DNA from: Brevibacillus sp. DP1.3A
Lineage (GTDB): Bacteria; Bacillota; Bacilli; Brevibacillales; Brevibacillaceae
NCBI RefSeq assembly: GCF_013284245.2
Contig: NZ_CP085876.1
Span: 334,501 to 398,500 of the forward strand
DNA length: 64,000 nt
Direction of reading: 5' to 3'
The position numbers and the translations under genes were made by a program. Shown one piece after another: positions 35,580-45,625 of this stretch (its first letter is position 1; every line of letters begins with the position of its first letter). A model generated the notes under the pieces. That model was not told the origin of the DNA and ran no database searches. It saw only the letters and a program-made list of their open reading frames with translations.

Positions 35580-35794
35580 GGATTTGCTATCTCCTGTCAA
35601 TCATTATTTATCTATTATATCGTACATAAGTCAAAGGACACGGAAAAATTAAAGGATGGACAAGCGTGCAGGTGTTTATATTCAGAATATACATATCTAT
35701 CCGTAATCTCCGAAATCGCCTATGATGGTAATCGTGCAATTAAAAGTAAGCGTCATCATTTGTTCATCATAAGGCACGGGGGAGAAGCGAGCGG

Positions 35795-37552
35795 ATGGTA
35801 TCATTCATGAAAAAGCATTTAATTGTCCGTATTTTGTGTGTCATCATCGCCGTTTTGATCTTACTTGCGGCGGGAAGTGTTGTTACACAGTTTGTGCAGA
35901 CCAGATCCGCTGTGGAGGATGGAATCAATAGCTACAATTTGCGTATTGTGGAGAGCTACGCGGCTCAAATGAATACTGATCGATACGCTGAATTTTTAAG
36001 GCAGCCAGAGGAGACCGAGTTTTATTGGTCGTTACGTAAAGAGCTGGATGTGTTTCGAACGCAAATTGGGGCCATCTACGTGTATTTCGTGCGGTTTGAC
36101 GAGAACCAGGTTCCCAAAATTATGATTGATGGACGCCCGCCAAATGACCCTTCCGCCTCCCCAATCAATGAAGTGACAGATATGCCTCCTTCAGCTGTTC
36201 AGGCAGTTATGGCTGGTCAAAAGGCAAGCTCTCCGATCATCGAAAATCCAGAGTATGGGACGTACATATCTGCCTATGCTCCGGTGAAGGACGCCAGTGG
36301 TTCCGTGATTGGCGCACTGGGTATAGATACGGATGTCGCTGTGTATGAGCAGCTCGTAACGAACGTGATCTGGAAAAGTACTCCTGTGTATGTGTTTTTG
36401 CTTATCATCATGCTTGCGGCAATTGGAGCGATTGTCTGGTTTGTGCAACGAGCGTTGGGGCCATTACATACGGTAAGGGCGAGTGCCGAGCAAATGGCAT
36501 TGGGGGATTTGGCGAAAGCAGGGGCTATTTTGCGAGAAAAGCCCGTTCGTTCCGAGGATGAAATTGGTACGGTGTATAAGGCGATGCTCACCATGTCCGA
36601 AAACTTGCATAGCCGTGTTCGTGGCTTGGTTGTCAATATGGAGAAGACCTCTGATCAGTTGGTTGTATCTTCGAAGGATTTAGCCAATAGCGCAGATCAT
36701 TTGCTTGAGATGGGCCAGCATGTGAATGAAAATGTAAAGGCGATATACGAAGGAGCCAATTCGCAGATGAAAAGTGCAGCCGACAGTGCCACTGCCATCG
36801 AAGAAATTACGGTGGGCATTAGCCGAATTGCAGAGTCATCTGCAACCGTATCGGATGCTTCTGTCCATGCTCTCGAGATGGCTCATTCTGGCGATTTCGC
36901 GATGAAAAGAATGAATAGCCAAATGAAAGATATTTCGGCTTCAGCTGCACAGACATTGGACATTGCTTTGCAATTGAAGCACGATTCCAATCAGATTGAA
37001 AACGTACTTGGTACGATTCGCGGGTTCACCGAGCAAACCAAGATTTTGGCCCTGAATGCTTCGATTGAAGCGGCTAGAGCGGGAGAGCACGGTCTAGGCT
37101 TTACAGTGGTGGCCAAAGAGGTGAGCAAGCTGGCGGACGCCTCTGCAACGTCCGTGCATCAAATTGCAGCTTTGCTAGACAGAATTTGCAGGGAGTCAGA
37201 GAAGATCAGTGAGGAAATGGAAAACGTGGCAAGAGAAATCGAAACGGGTGTCGGTCTTTCTCTCGAAGCAGAACAATCCTTCCTGCATGCAGTCCAGGCA
37301 TTCCGACTCGTCAGTGAACAGGTGCAGGAAGTATCGGCTACAACGGAGGAGCTGTCCGCGGGGTCAGAAGAAGTGGCGGCTACTGTCAACAGCATTGCAC
37401 AGATTGCAAGCCGAGTCACCGAGCAAACGAATCAAATTCGAATGCTAACGAATCAGAACCTAGAAATGATGAAGCAAGTACACGAGGCGTCCAGTTCGAT
37501 GAATGACAATACGTTGGACATGAGACAAGCGATTCAACAAGTCAATGTGTAA
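35795..37552 (+). CDS. Methyl-accepting chemotaxis protein
   Basis: A 585-residue chemoreceptor. A first membrane segment (about 8-32), an external dCache-like ligand domain (about 35-190), a second membrane segment (about 195-215), a HAMP domain and a long helical signalling domain. The hairpin tip sequence [30 protein letters not shown] is the universal CheA/CheW contact. Ligand cannot be predicted. It is a single-gene unit with its own terminator. Confidence 0.93.
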   Translation: MVSFMKKHLIVRILCVIIAVLILLAAGSVVTQFVQTRSAVEDGINSYNLRIVESYAAQMNTDRYAEFLRQPEETEFYWSLRKELDVFRTQIGAIYVYFVRFDENQVPKIMIDGRPPNDPSASPINEVTDMPPSAVQAVMAGQKASSPIIENPEYGTYISAYAPVKDASGSVIGALGIDTDVAVYEQLVTNVIWKSTPVYVFLLIIMLAAIGAIVWFVQRALGPLHTVRASAEQMALGDLAKAGAILREKPVRSEDEIGTVYKAMLTMSENLHSRVRGLVVNMEKTSDQLVVSSKDLANSADHLLEMGQHVNENVKAIYEGANSQMKSAADSATAIEEITVGISRIAESSATVSDASVHALEMAHSGDFAMKRMNSQMKDISASAAQTLDIALQLKHDSNQIENVLGTIRGFTEQTKILALNASIEAARAGEHGLGFTVVAKEVSKLADASATSVHQIAALLDRICRESEKISEEMENVAREIETGVGLSLEAEQSFLHAVQAFRLVSEQVQEVSATTEELSAGSEEVAATVNSIAQIASRVTEQTNQIRMLTNQNLEMMKQVHEASSSMNDNTLDMRQAIQQVNV

Positions 37553-37567
37553 AAAGTAAGGAAATGG

Positions 37568-37606
37568 AAGGCTGATCTTGGTTTACGACAAGATTGGCCT
37601 TTTTTA
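37568..37606 (+). terminator. Terminator after the chemoreceptor gene
   Basis: AAGGCTGATCTTG pairs with CAAGATTGGCCTT around an 8-base loop and is followed by a T-run. Confidence 0.88.
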
Positions 37607-37727
37607 CAAAGACGTATATATGCCCATCATATTCATAGGAAAGCAGGTTTTTCCAAATATTCGTGGAATTGAAAAGGATTGGTTGTGCATTTCGTGACTT
37701 TCTATCTATTCAACGGCGGGTGATAGA

Positions 37728-40406
37728 GTGAAACGATTAGATTTAATATTCCAGACGTTAGTAGACGCTGGTCCTGATAAAAAAGTAAGCGCTTCAGAGT
37801 TGGCTGAGCGGCTTGGTTTGAGTCGAGCGAATGTGAGCAGTGATTTGAACCGTTTGTGGAAGGAAGGCAGAATCGAGAAGGAAGAAGGGCGTCCGACGCT
37901 GTTTTTTGCCAAGCAAGGAAACGATTCGCTCTATTTGGCGGAGACGTCGCTGGACAGGCTGGCGAAAACCAACAAGAGCTTGATCACGCGTATTGAGCAG
38001 GCAAAGGCGGCCGTTTTGTATCCGCCGCGAGGGATGCATTGCTTGATTTTGGGGGAAACCGGCGTGGGCAAATCGTGGTTTGCTGGGATGATTCACGAGT
38101 TTGCCGTTGATATTGGGCGCCTGGATAAGCATGCTCCTTTCGTGATTTTTAACTGCGCCGATTATGCTAATAACCCGCAGCTCTTAATCAGTCAATTGTT
38201 CGGAGTCAAAAAAGGGGCGTATACCGGAGCGGAGATGGACCGCAAAGGACTAGTGGAAAAGGCAGACGGTGGCATTCTTTTTCTCGATGAAGTGCATCGG
38301 CTGCCAGCGGAAGGACAGGAAATCTTTTTTACCTTTATGGATAAGGGCATATTCCGTCGCGTAGGGGAAACAGAGATGGAGCGGACGGCTCACGTCCAGA
38401 TTGTGATGGCCACGACAGAAAATCCGGAGTCGAGTCTCTTAAAAACGTTCATGAGGCGTATTCCCATGGTCATCAAGCTGCCCTCTTTGGTTGAGCGTGG
38501 CTTGGAAGAGCGTTTTAGTATTACGATGGAGATTTTTCAAGAAGAGGCTTTTCGGTTGGGGAGAGAGATTCAGATATCGGCCAATGCTGTGCAGGCATTT
38601 TTGTGCTATCACTGCCCGAATAACATTGGACAGTTAAAAACGGATATTCAGCTCACCTGCGCCAGCGCCTATGCCGAATTCATTTCGTTAAAAAAGAATC
38701 AGCTGCACGTGTCGGTTCAGGACCTGCCGCATCATGTGAAGCAAGGGCTGCTTTTGGTGAAGGATTACAAGCAGGAGCTAGATGAAATCATCGGGACGGA
38801 GCACAATTGCTTTGTCGTGCAGCCATCAAAAGAGGGCATCTGGATCGGGCGAGAAACAGGCGATACGACGGACAGTGTCTATGAAAAAATCGAGCAAAAA
38901 ATATATGAACTGCAAAACCTCGGTGTGAGTGAAGAAGAATTGGAGTTTGACATCGAGAATTATTTTACGACCTTTATCAAAGGCGTCCATCAACGTGTAA
39001 ATAAAGGCGACATGGCCCGGATTATCGACCCGTTCATCATTCACCTCGTGGAAGAGATCGTTCGCTTCGCAGAGGCCAAGCTGGAGAAGATTTTGAGCCA
39101 GAAGGTAATCTTTGGTCTCGCGCTGCATATTCAGACATCGAAAGAGCGCCTCGCACAAGGTAAGCAGATCGTAAATCCGCAAATCAACCATGTGCGAATC
39201 AAATACAAGAAAGAGTTTGCTGTGGCGCTAGAGTGCGTGCGCATGATAGAAGAAGCGATACTCATGGATCTGCCGATTGGTGAGGCTGGATATTTGACCA
39301 TGTTTTTCGTGCTCGACGATGTCAGCATGGAGGAAGAACGGGAAACAATCGGGGTGCTCGTGATTACGCACGGCAGCGGCGGTGCGACAGCGATGGTCGA
39401 TGTGACGAACCGATTGCTGGTCACACAATATGCGAGAGCCATCGACCTGCCGCTCGAAGAAGATTCCATGAGTGTTTTGGAAAAAGCACTGAAAGTAGCC
39501 AGAGAGATCGGGAGCAAGGCTGGATTGCTGCTGCTCGTAGATATGGGGTCGCTGCTCGGCTTTGGCGAGATCATCGAGCGGGAGATGGGCATTCCGGTCA
39601 AAGTCATTCCGATGGTCAGCACGCCACATGTGATCGAGGCCACTCGAAAGGCGATGCTCGGTCATTCACTGGAGGACGTTTACCGAGATGTCTTGGGCAT
39701 TTCACTCTACCAGCGGGAGGAGCAGCCGAAAGAACAGGCGCAAAAGCATGTTCCGGCGCTGACGATCGTCGCAGCCTGCCTGTCTGGAGAAGGCAGTGCC
39801 TTGTTTTTGAAAAAGCTGCTGGAATCAAGGCTCAGGTACGATGATAACCTGCTGGAATTTGTGCCGCTGCAACTGATCGATAAGGCACAGGCCCGCAGTC
39901 AGCTTCGAAAAATCAAAGAGGAGAGAAAAATTCTCTTCGTGGTGAGCAATTACATTCTCGACCGCGAGTTGCGCCACCATAGCATGGACGATGTTTTGAA
40001 CGGAGAGGCGATGTCTGATATCCAGAAAGTGATCGATCTGGAAGAGGCCTATCTGAAGATGCAAGAGTCGCTGGGGGAGCACCTGCAAATGGTAGAGGGA
40101 CAAGATATTCTCGCTGACGTGAGGATGTGTGTCGGCCGTATGGAGGAGCGACTGAACAATTCTTTGGTTTTTGACACGCGAATTGGGGCCTACTTGCACA
40201 TCTGCTGCTTGGTTGATCGCTTGAAAGCAGGGACGCAATCAGTGGCGTATATTCAAAAAGACAGTTTTTTGCTGGAGAACCGCAAGCTGTACAGCTTAAT
40301 CCGACATGAATTGTTGCCGCTGGAAGACAAGTATGAGGTAGTGATCAGCGAAGACGACGTTTGTTTTATCATGAATTTCTTCATACACAATAAAACACTG
40401 GCGTAA
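37728..40406 (+). CDS. LevR-type sigma-54 activator with PTS regulation domains
   Basis: An 892-residue enhancer-binding protein. Order: N-terminal winged helix (about 5-55), AAA+ domain (P-loop GETGVGKSW, GAYTGA at about 163-168 replacing GAFTGA, Walker B ILFLDEVHR), first PRD (about 430-535, FGLALHIQ), an EIIA-mannose-like domain with phosphohistidine H548 (ITHGSGG), an EIIB-like region, and a second PRD (about 790-892, GAYLHICC). Phosphorylation by HPr and EIIB tunes such regulators to sugar supply. GTG start follows GGGTGAT. A textbook -24/-12 promoter stands before the PTS operon directly downstream, its obvious target. Confidence 0.94.
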   Translation: MKRLDLIFQTLVDAGPDKKVSASELAERLGLSRANVSSDLNRLWKEGRIEKEEGRPTLFFAKQGNDSLYLAETSLDRLAKTNKSLITRIEQAKAAVLYPPRGMHCLILGETGVGKSWFAGMIHEFAVDIGRLDKHAPFVIFNCADYANNPQLLISQLFGVKKGAYTGAEMDRKGLVEKADGGILFLDEVHRLPAEGQEIFFTFMDKGIFRRVGETEMERTAHVQIVMATTENPESSLLKTFMRRIPMVIKLPSLVERGLEERFSITMEIFQEEAFRLGREIQISANAVQAFLCYHCPNNIGQLKTDIQLTCASAYAEFISLKKNQLHVSVQDLPHHVKQGLLLVKDYKQELDEIIGTEHNCFVVQPSKEGIWIGRETGDTTDSVYEKIEQKIYELQNLGVSEEELEFDIENYFTTFIKGVHQRVNKGDMARIIDPFIIHLVEEIVRFAEAKLEKILSQKVIFGLALHIQTSKERLAQGKQIVNPQINHVRIKYKKEFAVALECVRMIEEAILMDLPIGEAGYLTMFFVLDDVSMEEERETIGVLVITHGSGGATAMVDVTNRLLVTQYARAIDLPLEEDSMSVLEKALKVAREIGSKAGLLLLVDMGSLLGFGEIIEREMGIPVKVIPMVSTPHVIEATRKAMLGHSLEDVYRDVLGISLYQREEQPKEQAQKHVPALTIVAACLSGEGSALFLKKLLESRLRYDDNLLEFVPLQLIDKAQARSQLRKIKEERKILFVVSNYILDRELRHHSMDDVLNGEAMSDIQKVIDLEEAYLKMQESLGEHLQMVEGQDILADVRMCVGRMEERLNNSLVFDTRIGAYLHICCLVDRLKAGTQSVAYIQKDSFLLENRKLYSLIRHELLPLEDKYEVVISEDDVCFIMNFFIHNKTLA

Positions 40407-40420
40407 CCAGTGTTTTATTT
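40392..40420 (+). terminator. Terminator of the LevR-type gene
   Basis: AAAACACTGG (40392-40401) and CCAGTGTTTT (40407-40416) pair, with the stop codon in the loop and a T-rich tail. Confidence 0.88.
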
Positions 40421-40449
40421 TTTGTCTTTTCCATATTCAAAATCAAACA

Positions 40450-40464
40450 CTACAGCGCTTACAT
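40450..40464 (-). promoter_or_regulatory. Possible cre/UAS element, upstream copy
   Basis: Read on the minus strand, ATGTAAGCGCTGTAG resembles the CcpA cre consensus WTGNAANCGNWNNCA but fails at its last fixed bases. It shares TGTAAGCGC in inverted orientation with the copy at 40528, so it may also be half of an activator-binding site. Confidence 0.4.
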
Positions 40465-40527
40465 AAAAACACTAATGGGGATGACAGGCGATGAGGTCGC
40501 GAAATATGCCTAACCATGCGGTTTTTT

Positions 40528-40542
40528 TGGTAAGCGCATACA
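40528..40542 (+). promoter_or_regulatory. Possible CcpA cre site before the PTS operon
   Basis: TGGTAAGCGCATACA fits the cre consensus with one mismatch. It lies just upstream of the -24 element, so CcpA could block activator contact there when preferred sugars are present. Confidence 0.5.
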
Positions 40543-40555
40543 TTTTTTGGTGTTT

Positions 40556-40571
40556 TGGCACGTAACTTGCT
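40556..40571 (+). promoter_or_regulatory. Sigma-54 promoter of the PTS operon
   Basis: TGGCACGTAACTTGCT matches the -24/-12 consensus TGGCACN5TTGCW perfectly. It lies 44 bases before the EIIB start codon and directly after the LevR-type activator gene. Confidence 0.95.
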
Positions 40572-40614
40572 CTTACAATAAGGCATCACTCGTCGAGAGG
40601 AGGGGGTACAATCA

Positions 40615-40917
40615 ATGAATATTTTATTGTGTTGCGCAGCGGGTATGTCGACAAGCTTGCTGGTTCAAAAAATGGAGGAGGCTGCCAGAGAAAAAGGGTT
40701 GGACGCTAAAATATGGGCAGTTTCCGCAGATGATGTGAAAAATCATATTGATCAAGCAGCAGTGCTCTTGTTGGGGCCACAAGTTCGTTACAAGCTGACA
40801 GAGATGAAAAAAGAAGGGGCATCCAGAGGAATTCCTGTAGACGTGATCAGTACCGTTGATTACGGAACGTTGAACGGGAAAAACGTGCTTGAATTTGCAC
40901 TTCGTCTAAAACAGTAG
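40615..40917 (+). CDS. PTS lactose/cellobiose-type EIIB component
   Basis: A 100-residue cytoplasmic phosphocarrier of the lactose/cellobiose/chitobiose PTS family. The phosphorylated residue should be Cys7 in [11 protein letters not shown], at the normal N-terminal P-loop. It passes phosphate from EIIA to the incoming sugar held by EIIC. First gene of the sigma-54 operon, with AGGAGGG upstream of ATG. EIIC follows after 13 bases. Confidence 0.95.
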   Translation: MNILLCCAAGMSTSLLVQKMEEAAREKGLDAKIWAVSADDVKNHIDQAAVLLLGPQVRYKLTEMKKEGASRGIPVDVISTVDYGTLNGKNVLEFALRLKQ

Positions 40918-40930
40918 GAGGGGGATGCGT

Positions 40931-42274
40931 ATGGGCGGATTTGTTTCATTTATGGAAAACCGCATGATGCCGATAGCAGGAAAAATGGCGGAACAAAAGC
41001 ATCTGCAGGCCATTCGTGACGGAATTATCCTTACTTTGCCTTTGTTGATCATTGGTTCACTGTTCCTCATTATTGGCTTCATACCGATACCTGGTTATGA
41101 CGAATTCATGGGTGGTATTTTCGGCGAAAAATGGCGGACGAAGCTGCTGTATCCGGTAGGCGCTACTTTTGACGTCATGGGATTGATTGTCAGTTTTGGC
41201 GTCGCCTACCGACTAGCAGAGAAATACAAGGTCGATCCGCTGTCGGCTGGAGCGATTTCTGTCGCTTCCTTCTTGCTCGCTACTCCGTATAAAATCATGT
41301 TCACCCCGGAAGGAGCGAGTGCAGCCCAAGAAGTTGGCGGAGTCATTCCTCTCACGCTGATGGGTAGCCAGGGATTGTTTGTAGCCATGATATTGGCGAT
41401 TTTAGGAACCGAGATTTACCGCAAAATTATCCAAATGAAAATCGTCATCTCCATGCCACCCGGAGTTCCCCCTGCTGTTTCTCGTTCGTTTGTGGCATTG
41501 ATCCCTGCGGGTGCAGTGCTTATCGTTGTCTGGCTGATTCGGATTCTTCTGGAAAACACTTCTTTTGAGAGTATTCATAATATTGTAAAAGATTTGCTTG
41601 TCGGACCATTGAGTGTGGTCGGTAGCAGCTTGATTGGCGCCATCATATGCGTGTTGCTTATTCATGTGCTCTGGGCAGTTGGTTTGCATGGTGCGGCGAT
41701 AGTCGGTGGCATTATGAGTCCAATCTGGCTGACACTGATGGACCAGAACAGAGCGGCGTTTCAAGCAAATCCAAACGGTGAATTGCCGAACGTCGTCACC
41801 ACGCAATTTTTTGACATGTGGATATATGCAGGGGGATCAGGTGCCACTTTGGCTCTCGTTGTCCTGATGGTATTCATGGCACGAAGCAAACAGATGAAAA
41901 ACATCGGTAGACTCTCGATCGGACCTGGTTTGTTTAACATCAATGAACCGGTCATCTTCGGAATGCCGATCGTTATGAACCCCCTCTTGATTATTCCGTT
42001 TGTGATTACCCCTGTCATATTGGTCCTTATCAGCTATTTTGCGATGTCGCTCGGATGGGTAGCAAAGCCAAGCGGAGTATCTGTTCCGTGGACGACACCA
42101 TTATTTGTAAGCGGATATTTGGCTACAGGCGGAAAAGTATCGGGAATGGTTCTTCAAGCCGTGAACTTCCTCATCTCGCTCGCGATCTACTATCCGTTCT
42201 TCCGCTTGTGGGATAAACAAAAGGTAAGTGAAGAAAAAGCTGGTACTGCTTCCGATACAGCTGTGACTATGTAA
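40931..42274 (+). CDS. PTS cellobiose/chitobiose-type EIIC component
   Basis: A 447-residue sugar permease with about ten hydrophobic segments. It starts with FMENRMMPIAGKMAEQKHLQAIRDG, a hallmark of ChbC/CelB-type EIIC, and has the conserved FNINEPVIFGMPIVMNP substrate-site region near residue 335. I prefer ATG 40931 over 40925 because AGGAGGGG then has the usual spacing of about 8 bases. It imports and phosphorylates the disaccharide together with EIIB and EIIA. Confidence 0.94.
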   Translation: MGGFVSFMENRMMPIAGKMAEQKHLQAIRDGIILTLPLLIIGSLFLIIGFIPIPGYDEFMGGIFGEKWRTKLLYPVGATFDVMGLIVSFGVAYRLAEKYKVDPLSAGAISVASFLLATPYKIMFTPEGASAAQEVGGVIPLTLMGSQGLFVAMILAILGTEIYRKIIQMKIVISMPPGVPPAVSRSFVALIPAGAVLIVVWLIRILLENTSFESIHNIVKDLLVGPLSVVGSSLIGAIICVLLIHVLWAVGLHGAAIVGGIMSPIWLTLMDQNRAAFQANPNGELPNVVTTQFFDMWIYAGGSGATLALVVLMVFMARSKQMKNIGRLSIGPGLFNINEPVIFGMPIVMNPLLIIPFVITPVILVLISYFAMSLGWVAKPSGVSVPWTTPLFVSGYLATGGKVSGMVLQAVNFLISLAIYYPFFRLWDKQKVSEEKAGTASDTAVTM

Positions 42275-42295
42275 TCGCTAGAGGAGAGGCTATCT

Positions 42296-43042
42296 ATGAA
42301 ACTGATTGTGAATGCAGACGATTTTGGGTATTCCAAAGGCGTCAATCTGGGTATCGTCGAAGCGCATCGGGAAGGAGTCGTTACTTCTACGACCTTGATG
42401 GTCAATATGGAGGGGTTCGAGCACGCTGTAGGGCTGGCCAAAGAACATCCAACGCTCGGAGTAGGCATTCATCTGGTACTCACATGCGGATCGCCAGTTA
42501 GTCAGGATGTACCATCGCTAACGGATGGAGAGGGGCGTTTTCGACGCGGGCAAGATCATTTGGTTGCCGCTGTACCGGAGGAGATTGAGCGGGAGCTTCG
42601 CGCTCAACTAGGGGCTTTCGTGGCGTCGGGGCTTACGTTGACACACATTGACAGCCATCATCATGTGCATGCACATCCAGCCGTTCTGCCAATTGTTCTG
42701 AAGCTGGCAGAGGAATATAGAGTGCCAGTTCGCTATCCGTGGATGTCCGGGACGGAGGAGCAGCGAGACCAGTCGAGTGTTTTGACGACAGAAGGCTTTT
42801 CTCATCATTTTTATGGAGATGACCTAACCGTACAATCCTTCGTCAGAATCGTAGAGGGTATGGCAGATTATCCTGTAGTTGAGATCATGACGCATCCTGC
42901 TTATTTGGACGAAGCGGTACTGACAGGTAGTTCATACGCAAAGCAACGAACCACAGAATTGAAAATCTTAACAGCAGCAGAGTTAAAGCAATACATTCGT
43001 GATCAAAAAATACAGCTCGTGACTTTTAGCGAACTTGGATAG
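42296..43042 (+). CDS. chbG: Chitooligosaccharide deacetylase, ChbG/YdjC family
   Basis: A 248-residue YdjC-fold deacetylase. Metal and catalytic residues are visible in NADDFGYSKG (residues 5-14, Asp pair), GIHLVLT, and HIDSHHHVHAHP (about residues 119-130); EIMTHPAY near the end completes the site. In E. coli, ChbG removes one acetyl group from diacetylchitobiose-6-phosphate so that the regulator and ChbF can act. Its presence points to N,N'-diacetylchitobiose rather than cellobiose as the PTS substrate. 21 bases after EIIC. Confidence 0.92.
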   Translation: MKLIVNADDFGYSKGVNLGIVEAHREGVVTSTTLMVNMEGFEHAVGLAKEHPTLGVGIHLVLTCGSPVSQDVPSLTDGEGRFRRGQDHLVAAVPEEIERELRAQLGAFVASGLTLTHIDSHHHVHAHPAVLPIVLKLAEEYRVPVRYPWMSGTEEQRDQSSVLTTEGFSHHFYGDDLTVQSFVRIVEGMADYPVVEIMTHPAYLDEAVLTGSSYAKQRTTELKILTAAELKQYIRDQKIQLVTFSELG

Positions 43043-43054
43043 GTGGAGATAGAT

Positions 43055-43381
43055 TTGGACCATACAGACGTTATTTTTCAACTAATACTTCACGGAGGAA
43101 ACGCGCGGAGTCTGGCAATGGAAGCGATCGCTCTGGCAAAAAATAGAGACTTGTCAGGCGCAGAGGATGCGTTGAAGCGTGCAGGAGAAGAGCTCGGTCG
43201 TGCACACCAAAATCAAACGGCACTTATCCAAAAGGAGATAGCGGGCGAAAAGACTGAGATCAGCATGCTCTTGATTCACGCCCAGGATCATTTGATGAAC
43301 GCGATAACAGTCAAGGATTTGGCTACGGAGTTTGTAGAGCTGTACAGCCAAATCCATGAAGGCAAGGAGGCAGGAGTATGA
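43055..43381 (+). CDS. PTS lactose/cellobiose-type EIIA component
   Basis: A 108-residue trimeric-helical phosphocarrier. The phosphohistidine lies in HAQDH (residues 75-79), and GGNARSLAMEA near the N-terminus is typical. The TTG at 43055 is chosen because GGTGGAG precedes it at a good distance; GTG 43043 directly follows the chbG stop codon without a ribosome binding site. Its stop overlaps the start of the glycosidase gene (ATGA). It takes phosphate from HPr and hands it to EIIB. Confidence 0.9.
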   Translation: MDHTDVIFQLILHGGNARSLAMEAIALAKNRDLSGAEDALKRAGEELGRAHQNQTALIQKEIAGEKTEISMLLIHAQDHLMNAITVKDLATEFVELYSQIHEGKEAGV

Positions 43382-44700
43382 GCGGAATCAAAATTGTAAC
43401 GATCGGTGGAGGGTCTAGCTATACACCTGAGCTGGTGGAAGGCTTCATCAAGCGCTACGATGAGTTGCCCGTCCGAGAGTTGTGGCTCGTGGATATTCCG
43501 GAGGGCGAGAAAAAGCTGCAAACAGTAGGCGCCCTGGCAAAAAGGATGGTAGAGAAGGCCGGGGTGCCTATCGAGATCCATTTGACGATGGATCGGCGGA
43601 AAGCACTTGCGGGCGCAGATTTTGTTACAACACAAATGCGCGTGGGTCTCTTGGAAGCGCGGATCAAGGATGAGCGTATTCCTTTGAAATACGGTGTAAT
43701 CGGTCAGGAAACCAATGGTCCCGGCGGGTTGTTCAAAGGCTTGCGTACCATTCCGGTCATTATGGACATTTGTCGTGACATGGAAGAGCTATGTCCAGAT
43801 GCTTGGCTGATTAACTTCACGAATCCGGCTGGTATGGTCACAGAGGCAGTGCTACGACATACCAACCGCAAAAAGGTCATTGGACTGTGTAATGTTCCCA
43901 TTGGGATGAAAATGGGTGTTGCCACTGTTTTAGGGGTCGAGCAATCACGGGTTCACATTGATTTTGCCGGACTGAATCATATGATCTTCGGACTGGGTGT
44001 GTACCTGGATGGGGAAAACGTCATTTCCCAGGTAATCGATAAGATAACGGGCGACCAATCGGGTATTACGATGCAAAATATTTTGGACCTTGGTTGGGAT
44101 AAAGATTTCATCAAAGCATTGGGGATTCTCCCGTGTCCGTATCATCGTTACTACTACCAGACCCGCACGATGCTTGAGCATGAGCTGGAAGAAGCGGAGC
44201 AGAAGGGTACGCGTGCTGAAGTGGTCAAGCAGGTGGAAGCGGAGCTATTCGCGCTCTACGAAGACCCGGACTTAGATATCAAGCCTCCGCAGTTGGAGAA
44301 GCGTGGCGGTGCCTACTACAGTGAGGCTGCCTGCAATCTCATTTACTCCATTTACAACGACAAGCGCGATATCCAGACGGTAAATGTTCGCAACAATGGA
44401 GCCATTGCCAGCATTCCGGATGATTCGGCAGTCGAAGTGAACTGCGTCATTACAAGAGAAGGACCGATTCCTTTGGCTGTTGGTGATTTGCCTGTTCCCG
44501 TGCGTGGACTCGTACAGCAAATCAAATCGTTTGAGCGAGTGGCAGCTGAGGCAGCTGTAACGGGTGATTACCATAAGGCGCTGTTGGCGATGAATATTAA
44601 CCCGCTGGTGTCGTCTGACGTGATCGCAAAAAAAATACTCGATGAGATGCTGGAGGCGCACAAGGAGCATCTGCCCCAGTTTTTCAAGCCCGTCACATAA
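43378..44700 (+). CDS. GH4 6-phospho-beta-glycosidase (ChbF/LicH type)
   Basis: A 440-residue NAD+- and Mn2+-dependent glycosidase of family GH4. The nucleotide-binding start [17 protein letters not shown], the metal-ligand regions [10 protein letters not shown] and [11 protein letters not shown], and [16 protein letters not shown] are as in ChbF, CelF and LicH. It would split the imported disaccharide 6-phosphate. With ChbG in the operon the natural substrate is probably (mono-deacetylated) chitobiose-6-phosphate; cellobiose-6-phosphate is the alternative. Translationally coupled to EIIA. Confidence 0.94.
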   Translation: MSGIKIVTIGGGSSYTPELVEGFIKRYDELPVRELWLVDIPEGEKKLQTVGALAKRMVEKAGVPIEIHLTMDRRKALAGADFVTTQMRVGLLEARIKDERIPLKYGVIGQETNGPGGLFKGLRTIPVIMDICRDMEELCPDAWLINFTNPAGMVTEAVLRHTNRKKVIGLCNVPIGMKMGVATVLGVEQSRVHIDFAGLNHMIFGLGVYLDGENVISQVIDKITGDQSGITMQNILDLGWDKDFIKALGILPCPYHRYYYQTRTMLEHELEEAEQKGTRAEVVKQVEAELFALYEDPDLDIKPPQLEKRGGAYYSEAACNLIYSIYNDKRDIQTVNVRNNGAIASIPDDSAVEVNCVITREGPIPLAVGDLPVPVRGLVQQIKSFERVAAEAAVTGDYHKALLAMNINPLVSSDVIAKKILDEMLEAHKEHLPQFFKPVT

Positions 44701-44713
44701 GGATGGGACTCGT

Positions 44714-45553
44714 GTGAAATACAAACTCCTCGCCTTGGATGTGGACGGAACGATTTTGATGTCGAACCATACCTTATCCAAAGTAACAGAGCGGGCCATT
44801 ACCCAGTTAGTGAAGCAAGGAGTCCACGTCACACTGGCAACCGGCAGGGCATACCCATCGGCCAAATCGTTGGCGCAGCAGTTCCAGATCAGTGCACCAC
44901 TTGTTTCCCATGATGGCGCATACGTTGCAGATCCCAAGACGGATCAGGTGCTGTATGTACAGCGTATTCCGTATGAGATAGCGGCGAGGATTACAGATAT
45001 ACTCGTATCGCATGGCTTGGATGTCATGCTGCTGCATGAGTCTTATGCTGTCACGAATCGCACATGGAAGTGGACGGACTTGTTTCCACTGTTAAATGCT
45101 TGGACACTGCGCCAGCTCTGGAAAAATCAATACCCGCTCAAAATCCAGGCTTCGCGGTTGATAGCAGGATACGTTCGAAAACATGAAGTGTGTGCTCCAA
45201 AAATATTCGTCACGGGCGACGAGAAGCGTCTGTTGGCAGCAAGACAAGAGTTGGAGAAAGCCGAGCTTTCGGGGATTCGCGTGACGGCATCGGGCGCGAA
45301 TAATTTGGAAATATTGCCTGTGGGCATCTCCAAGGCAAGTGGTCTAGCGGTAGTGAGTGAGAGGCTTGCGATTCAGCCTGACGAGATCGTTGCTGTAGGT
45401 GACAATTACAATGATGCAGAGATGCTCCAATTCGCCGGAATGGGTGTGGCGATGGGAAATGCTCCTGATGATCTGAAACAGCTGGCTCGGCATGTCACGG
45501 AAACGAACGATCGGCATGGGGTAGCAGAAGTCATTGAGAAGTTTTTCTTGTAA
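44714..45553 (+). CDS. Cof-type HAD-IIB sugar phosphatase
   Basis: A 279-residue hydrolase of the HAD superfamily, class IIB cap. Motif I is LALDVDGTIL near residue 8, motif II TLATGRAYP, motif III the lysine in LPVGISKASGL, and motif IV GDNYNDAEMLQFAGMGVAMGNA. Such enzymes dephosphorylate sugar phosphates or FMN-like compounds. GTG 44714 follows AAGGATGGG. Its place between the glycosidase and HPr genes suggests it detoxifies phosphosugars from this pathway. Confidence 0.88.
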   Translation: MKYKLLALDVDGTILMSNHTLSKVTERAITQLVKQGVHVTLATGRAYPSAKSLAQQFQISAPLVSHDGAYVADPKTDQVLYVQRIPYEIAARITDILVSHGLDVMLLHESYAVTNRTWKWTDLFPLLNAWTLRQLWKNQYPLKIQASRLIAGYVRKHEVCAPKIFVTGDEKRLLAARQELEKAELSGIRVTASGANNLEILPVGISKASGLAVVSERLAIQPDEIVAVGDNYNDAEMLQFAGMGVAMGNAPDDLKQLARHVTETNDRHGVAEVIEKFFL

Positions 45554-45562
45554 GAGGTTCGG

Positions 45563-45584
45563 TGCTGAAAAGACGATTTTTTGA
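45563..45584 (+). repeat. Possible remnant of the 33.3-kb palindromic element
   Basis: TGCTGAAAAGACGATTTTTT and the following GA agree at 20 of 22 positions with the right end of the palindromic element at 33446-33467. Only one end is present. It lies between the HAD and HPr genes. It may be chance. Confidence 0.35.
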
Positions 45585-45625
45585 ACTTGCATGATAAGCA
45601 GAAGGACAGGAAGGGAGGCGTGAAA

